A stretch of 11,255 nt of DNA. Origin: DASPOJ01 sp050014395 (GTDB lineage Bacteria; Acidobacteriota; Terriglobia; Acidiferrales; UBA7541). A program made the translations under genes and the position numbers. The notes beneath the pieces are model-generated. The model did not search any database. It saw nothing but the letters and a program-made list of their open reading frames with translations, and was not told the origin of the DNA. Below are positions 7,223-11,255 of the stretch, one piece after another (within the stretch, counting starts at the first letter, position 1; each line of letters opens with the position of its first letter). The stretch covers positions 1-11,255 of the forward strand of contig JBEKDK010000104.1 of the NCBI GenBank assembly GCA_050014395.1. Direction: 5' to 3'.

Positions 7223-7353
7223 TTTTTGCTGGTTTTTGCGCGCGGCGGCGCGACGAAAAAGCAACGGAAGCGATCGGGCTCGTGCTGGACAATTTGAATT
7301 ATGAATTTGAGAGCGTGGTTTGGCTTGGCGATTTAGTTCTTGTGGCAAATTAA
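7204..7353 (+). CDS. Possible 49-codon leader ORF ahead of the ROK gene
   Basis: A GTG inside the palindrome opens a 49-codon frame that begins MHVHVKVF and whose TAA (7351-7353) directly abuts the ROK ATG. Its second half (EAIGLVLDNLNYEFESVVW, LGDLVLVAN) looks protein-like. No ribosome site precedes GTG 7204; an internal GTG at 7282 is another option. The ROK ATG also has no Shine-Dalgarno, so translational coupling through this ORF would explain how ROK is translated. Against it: the start overlaps the operator, and 49 codons can stay open by chance. Confidence 0.2.
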   Translation: MHVHVKVFAGFCARRRDEKATEAIGLVLDNLNYEFESVVWLGDLVLVAN

Positions 7354-8676
7354 ATGCGGCGACTTGACTTCACCAACACGCAAGTGGCTTCGAGCGAAAT
7401 CGCGCGCGACATCAACCGCGGTGTCGTCTTGAACCTGATCCGCCGCCGGCAGCCGATCTCCCGCGCGGAAATCGCGCGCGTCTCGGGATTGCAGCGCAGC
7501 ACAGTGTCGCTGATCACCGAGCAGCTGATTCAGGAGCGCTGGGTCGTCTACGGCGCGACGGGACGCCTGCCGCGCGGAAGACGCCCGACGTTTTTGCGGC
7601 TGAACGACCGGCGCGCGAGCCTGGTCGCGGACTTGCGGCCAGCCAAGACGACCGTGGCCGTCGCCGACGTCAACGGGCGTTTTCTTTCGCAGGAGGCAAT
7701 GCCGACGACGCCGGACCCGCGGACCATGGCCGCGAATCTATCGGCGAAATTCCTGCGTTTGATGCAAGCGCATCCCGACTTGGTTTTCGAAGGCATCGGA
7801 ATCAGCTTGCCGGGGCGCTTTGACGAAACCACGCAGCGCGTGGTGTTTGCGCCGAACTTGAATTGGCGTGCATTTGACTTCAAGGGCGCGATCGAGAGCG
7901 CCACGGGAATGCGCGTGGAGCTGGAAAATGCCGCGAACGCTTGCGTGCTCGCGGAGATTTGGTTTGGTCACGCGGAGAACGTCCACGACATGGTGGTCGT
8001 CACGGTCTCTGAAGGTGTTGGCACGGGGGTTTTCACCAACGGGCAATTGGCCCGGGGACTGAATGGGATGTCGGGTGAATTCGGACACGCGCCACTCGAT
8101 GCGAACGGTCCGCTTTGCTCTTGCGGCGGGCGCGGCTGCTGGGAAGTCTATGCATCGCAGCGGGCTGCGGTGCGCTATTACCACGAATCCAGCGCGACAT
8201 CGCAGGACGTGAGCTTTCACGATTTACTTGCCTTGGCGGAAGCCGGCGATCCGTTGGCGCTGAAGGCGCTGGACACGATGGCGCAGGCGATCGGGCGCGG
8301 GATGCGCATGATCGTGGCGGGATTGGCGCCGGAAGAAATCGTGGTGGTTGGGGAATTCACGCACCTGTGGAAGCGATTGGGCCCGGTGATCGAAGCGGAA
8401 GTGGCTGCGGCCGTTCTAGTTGGAAAGCCGCCACGCGTTCGGCCGGCCGCCGATCCCGACCTGGCCCGGCTGCGCGGAACGGTTGCGTTGGTTCTGAAAA
8501 GACATTTTGGTTCGACGGCGCTCGAAGCAGAGCACGAGGCCGCGCCAAGCGAGCGCGGCAACGGCTACGGCCGAACCAAACAAGTACATATGCGATCCGG
8601 CGTAGCAGCGGGGCGCCGACAAGATTCCGGGGTCCATCGAGGTTTTGCACACGAATTCAGTCAGATGATTCGGTGA
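7354..8676 (+). CDS. ROK-family transcriptional repressor (NagC/XylR type)
   Basis: A 440-aa regulator. Residues about 22-80 form a winged helix-turn-helix (ISRAEIARVSGLQRSTVSLI, then a GRPRRGR-like basic wing, here LPRGRRPT). Residues about 87-385 form the ROK sugar-binding domain, with EGVGTGVFTNG (220-230), SGEFGH (240-245) and the zinc motif CSCGGRGCWE (Cys255, Cys257, Cys262, with His245). In ROK sugar kinases the catalytic Asp lies in an NDAN motif; here it is NAAN (192-195), so kinase activity is unlikely and a sensor role fits. The tail after about residue 385 (55 aa, polar, low complexity) goes beyond the usual ROK end. An in-frame TAA directly before the ATG fixes the earliest start; no Shine-Dalgarno is visible. 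The TBDR begins 18 bp downstream, so the pair is probably one operon. The ligand is unknown, perhaps xylose or glucuronate derived. Confidence 0.94.
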   Translation: MRRLDFTNTQVASSEIARDINRGVVLNLIRRRQPISRAEIARVSGLQRSTVSLITEQLIQERWVVYGATGRLPRGRRPTFLRLNDRRASLVADLRPAKTTVAVADVNGRFLSQEAMPTTPDPRTMAANLSAKFLRLMQAHPDLVFEGIGISLPGRFDETTQRVVFAPNLNWRAFDFKGAIESATGMRVELENAANACVLAEIWFGHAENVHDMVVVTVSEGVGTGVFTNGQLARGLNGMSGEFGHAPLDANGPLCSCGGRGCWEVYASQRAAVRYYHESSATSQDVSFHDLLALAEAGDPLALKALDTMAQAIGRGMRMIVAGLAPEEIVVVGEFTHLWKRLGPVIEAEVAAAVLVGKPPRVRPAADPDLARLRGTVALVLKRHFGSTALEAEHEAAPSERGNGYGRTKQVHMRSGVAAGRRQDSGVHRGFAHEFSQMIR

Positions 8677-8694
8677 ACACAAAGGGGAGGGCAA

Positions 8695-11255
8695 ATGTCG
8701 AAGTACACTCTGTCGTGTAGGGCGACTGCAAGGAACGACGTAAGAAGTAAACGGGCCATTGGTTATGCTTTAATCTTGTTGATTGCATGCATCTGCATGC
8801 TTCCCATAGCCGCGCACGCACAAGTGCTCTACGGCGACCTCACTGGGAACGTAACCGACCAGACCGGGGCGGAAGTCGCGGGGGCATCAGTCCAGTTGCT
8901 GAACAACGGCACAGGCGCCGTCTCGACAACTAAGTCCGACGACCGCGGCATTTATGAGTTTACCGACCTCACGCCGGGCGTTTACAAATTGACGATTACA
9001 GCGACTGGCCTGGGAACTGCGGTTCAGGATGGTCTAGTAATCCGAGCCAACAACGTTCTACGTGCGGACATCGTGTTGACCGTGGCCGGCAAGACCGAAA
9101 CCGTCACCGTTGCCGCGACCGCTCCCGTGCTGCAAACGGATCGCGGGGACATTCACACGGACTTGAATACTTCCGAAATTGGCAACCTCCCGTTGAACTC
9201 CTCGGAGGGGCGCAATTTCTCAATTCTCTACAAGATCGTTCCCGGCACGAGTATGCCGCAGGAACCGAACTCCGCCGCGGGCAATCCGCAGCGCGGAATG
9301 ACTACCTTCGTCAACGGCGCCAGCGCGCAGACGAATACAACGAGAGTCGACGGCCAGACCGATATGTATCCGTGGTTGCCGGCGAACGTGGCCTATTCGC
9401 CGCCACCGGATTCGATCGAGACCGTAAACGTCGTCACCAATTCGTTTGACGCCGAGCAGGGCATGGCGGGTGGCGCGGCCATCAACATCACGATCAAGTC
9501 TGGCACCAACCAGTTCCACGGTGGCGCTTTCTTCAGCCACAACGACCAGCACATGACGGCGCTGAATTACTTCACGCAGCCCAATGAATATGGTTCCAAC
9601 TGCGTGGTTTCGGTTTCGATCAATAAGTGCGGTCCTCTCCGCAAGAACATCAACAACCAGTACGCCGGCAACATCGGCGGGCCGATCCTGAAGAACAAAC
9701 TGTTCTTCTTCGGGGATTGGGAGCGAGACACGCAGCGCCAGAACGCGTTCCTGAACCAGGAAATCCCCGACGCCTCGATGTATACGCTCACGACCGAAAC
9801 CATCGGTGGCGTCCCCACGCAGGGCATTGCGATACCGACTAGTTATACGAGCGGATCGTCGACGGTTAACGTATTTATTTACAACCCCATGACCGGCGCG
9901 ACAAACGGAACGAGCCGTACGCAGTTCACGAACAATTTCATCCCGGTGAGCCAAATCAATCCCGCGGCACTCGGCTACCTCCAGAACTACTTGGCAAAGG
10001 CGGACGTTCCGTACTCGCCGTATTCGCCGGCCAACTCCTTCAATTACACGAACAACGCGGACGGCGACTACACCCGCCAAGACATCGACGCGAAGTTCAC
10101 CTATCTGCCCAACAGCAAGTCCACAGTCTGGGGCCGCTATAGCATTTCTCTTGCTGACATCCTCGACCCGCCCGCTTTGGGCACGGCCGGGGGCAACGCC
10201 ACCAATGGCGGCCAGCAAGGCAATGCGCTATCCAGGATTCAGGTTCTCGGTCTGGGTGGCACCTACGCCTTCAGCCCGTCGGTGATCATGGACGGAAACT
10301 TCGGCTACACGCGGCAAAAACTCGGCGCGTTGAACCTGGACGACCCGACGAGCGGAGGCTCTAACTTTGGGCTGCTCCTGGGAATTCCCGGCGCAAACGG
10401 CGGCACGTATCTTCAGAATGGGTTCCCTGCGTTCACGCTCGGCTCTAACTTTGCCAACATGGGCGACCCGAACACGGCAAATCCATTCCTGTTCCGCGAC
10501 AACCAATACACCGGTGACATTAACCTGAGTTGGCAAAAGGGTACCCATGCCATCCGGTTTGGTTTCGAGGAGATCCATTGGGGTCTGAACCACTTCCAGC
10601 CCGAAGGCGGCAACGTCCAAACAGGGCGCGGCGGTTTCGGCTTCAACGGAAATATGACTGTCCTTACGACCTTGAACACGACGACGAACACGTTGTCGCT
10701 TGTAAACCCGCAAACTGCCTACAACAACTTTGCCGACTTCCTCCTCGGCTTGCCCGACCAATCGGGCAAGGCCAGTGACACGCTGGTTCCCAATACCGAA
10801 CGCGAATCCGTTTTTTCGTGGTACGTCCGGGATCAGTGGCAAGCCACTAGCAAACTCACCGTCAGTTACGGTGCGCGCGTGGAATGGTACCCCTTCATGA
10901 CGGAAGCCAATTACGAGGGGCAGCCTGAGGGCATTCCCGTGTTCAACCCCGCAACCGGCCAGGTGATCATGGGCGGCAACGGCGGCGTTCCAGTCCGTGA
11001 TGGAGTGAAAACGCCTCCGCAAATCGTTCCGCGGCTGGGTCTGGCCTATCGCTTGACCCCGAAGACCGTGATTCGTGCGGGCGTCGGCTTCAGCGTTGAC
11101 CCATCGAACTTCCGCAACCTGCGCGACGCGTATCCATCGGACGCTCTTGTGCAGGACAACTCACCCTCGACGTATTACCCAGCGGGAGTCATGGGGAGTC
11201 CCGCAGCAGGGTCCGGCATCACCTGCACCGGCGTGACCAACACGAGCACGTGTAC
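8695..11255 (+). CDS. Oar-like TonB-dependent receptor with carboxypeptidase-regulatory domain (3' end missing)
   Basis: Open for 853 codons and cut by the window end; family members are usually about 1100-1200 aa, so the last part of the barrel is missing. Residues 1-42 form a signal peptide (basic start, ALILLIACICML core, AHA/Q cleavage). Residues about 45-128 form a CarboxypepD_reg beta-sandwich (GDLTGNVTDQTGAEVAGASV, YEFTDLTPGVYKL). The plug follows (about 140-290), with RVDGQTD, DSIETVNVVTNSFDAEQG and GGAAINITIKSGTNQFHG. The barrel begins near NIGGPILKNKLFFFGDWE (326-343). Such receptors import large substrates across the outer membrane using TonB energy; in Acidobacteriota many sit by carbohydrate genes without a SusD partner. 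Start: ATG 8695 with GGGGAGG four bases upstream. Position behind ROK and near GH67/GH3 suggests xylo-oligosaccharide uptake (inference). Confidence 0.96.
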   Translation, partial: MSKYTLSCRATARNDVRSKRAIGYALILLIACICMLPIAAHAQVLYGDLTGNVTDQTGAEVAGASVQLLNNGTGAVSTTKSDDRGIYEFTDLTPGVYKLTITATGLGTAVQDGLVIRANNVLRADIVLTVAGKTETVTVAATAPVLQTDRGDIHTDLNTSEIGNLPLNSSEGRNFSILYKIVPGTSMPQEPNSAAGNPQRGMTTFVNGASAQTNTTRVDGQTDMYPWLPANVAYSPPPDSIETVNVVTNSFDAEQGMAGGAAINITIKSGTNQFHGGAFFSHNDQHMTALNYFTQPNEYGSNCVVSVSINKCGPLRKNINNQYAGNIGGPILKNKLFFFGDWERDTQRQNAFLNQEIPDASMYTLTTETIGGVPTQGIAIPTSYTSGSSTVNVFIYNPMTGATNGTSRTQFTNNFIPVSQINPAALGYLQNYLAKADVPYSPYSPANSFNYTNNADGDYTRQDIDAKFTYLPNSKSTVWGRYSISLADILDPPALGTAGGNATNGGQQGNALSRIQVLGLGGTYAFSPSVIMDGNFGYTRQKLGALNLDDPTSGGSNFGLLLGIPGANGGTYLQNGFPAFTLGSNFANMGDPNTANPFLFRDNQYTGDINLSWQKGTHAIRFGFEEIHWGLNHFQPEGGNVQTGRGGFGFNGNMTVLTTLNTTTNTLSLVNPQTAYNNFADFLLGLPDQSGKASDTLVPNTERESVFSWYVRDQWQATSKLTVSYGARVEWYPFMTEANYEGQPEGIPVFNPATGQVIMGGNGGVPVRDGVKTPPQIVPRLGLAYRLTPKTVIRAGVGFSVDPSNFRNLRDAYPSDALVQDNSPSTYYPAGVMGSPAAGSGITCTGVTNTSTC

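Noticed and set aside
9220..11022. Two long minus-strand reading frames (332 and 264 codons) opposite the receptor gene
   Set aside because: They run antisense to a clear TonB-dependent receptor reading frame, show Arg/Val-rich shadow composition, and have no family motif.

Overview
The window looks like a piece of an Acidobacteriota (Terriglobia-type) chromosome. The GC content is fairly high, and there is an Oar-like TonB-dependent receptor (TBDR) with an N-terminal carboxypeptidase-regulatory domain, the type this phylum carries in large numbers. That receptor sits beside glycoside hydrolases with signal peptides and LacI and ROK regulators. The phylum assignment is inferred from gene style; there is no rRNA or other marker here.

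Layout: (1) 1-300, + strand: the C-terminal end of a TolC/NodT-type outer-membrane efflux protein. (2) 311-3840, - strand: a two-gene unit in which a secreted GH3 beta-xylosidase/beta-glucosidase is followed 20 bp later by a LacI-family regulator. The unit converges on the TolC-like gene. (3) 3841-3989: a compact divergent control region with back-to-back promoters and a perfect 14-bp palindrome. (4) 3990-6515, + strand: a secreted GH67 alpha-glucuronidase with intact catalytic residues and a C-terminal beta-rich extension. (5) 6516-7139: no gene I can support. (6) 7140-7353: a strong sigma70-type promoter, an inverted repeat, a near-identical copy of the palindrome element, and a possible short leader ORF. 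(7) 7354-11255, + strand: a ROK-family repressor followed 18 bp later by a TBDR that runs off the end of the window.

Together the genes read as a small locus for using glucuronoxylan or related hemicellulose. The receptor would import oligosaccharides across the outer membrane, GH67 would remove (4-O-methyl-)glucuronic acid, and GH3 would trim xylose or glucose units in the periplasm. The LacI and ROK proteins would sense sugars. The most noteworthy signal is a 23-bp element found twice with one mismatch, once in the GH3/GH67 divergent promoter and once in the ROK-TBDR leader. Its palindromic core has a central CpG, as LacI-family operators do, which suggests one regulator controls both units. 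The element happens to encode MHVHVK when read from its GTG, so it can mislead start-codon calling for GH67.
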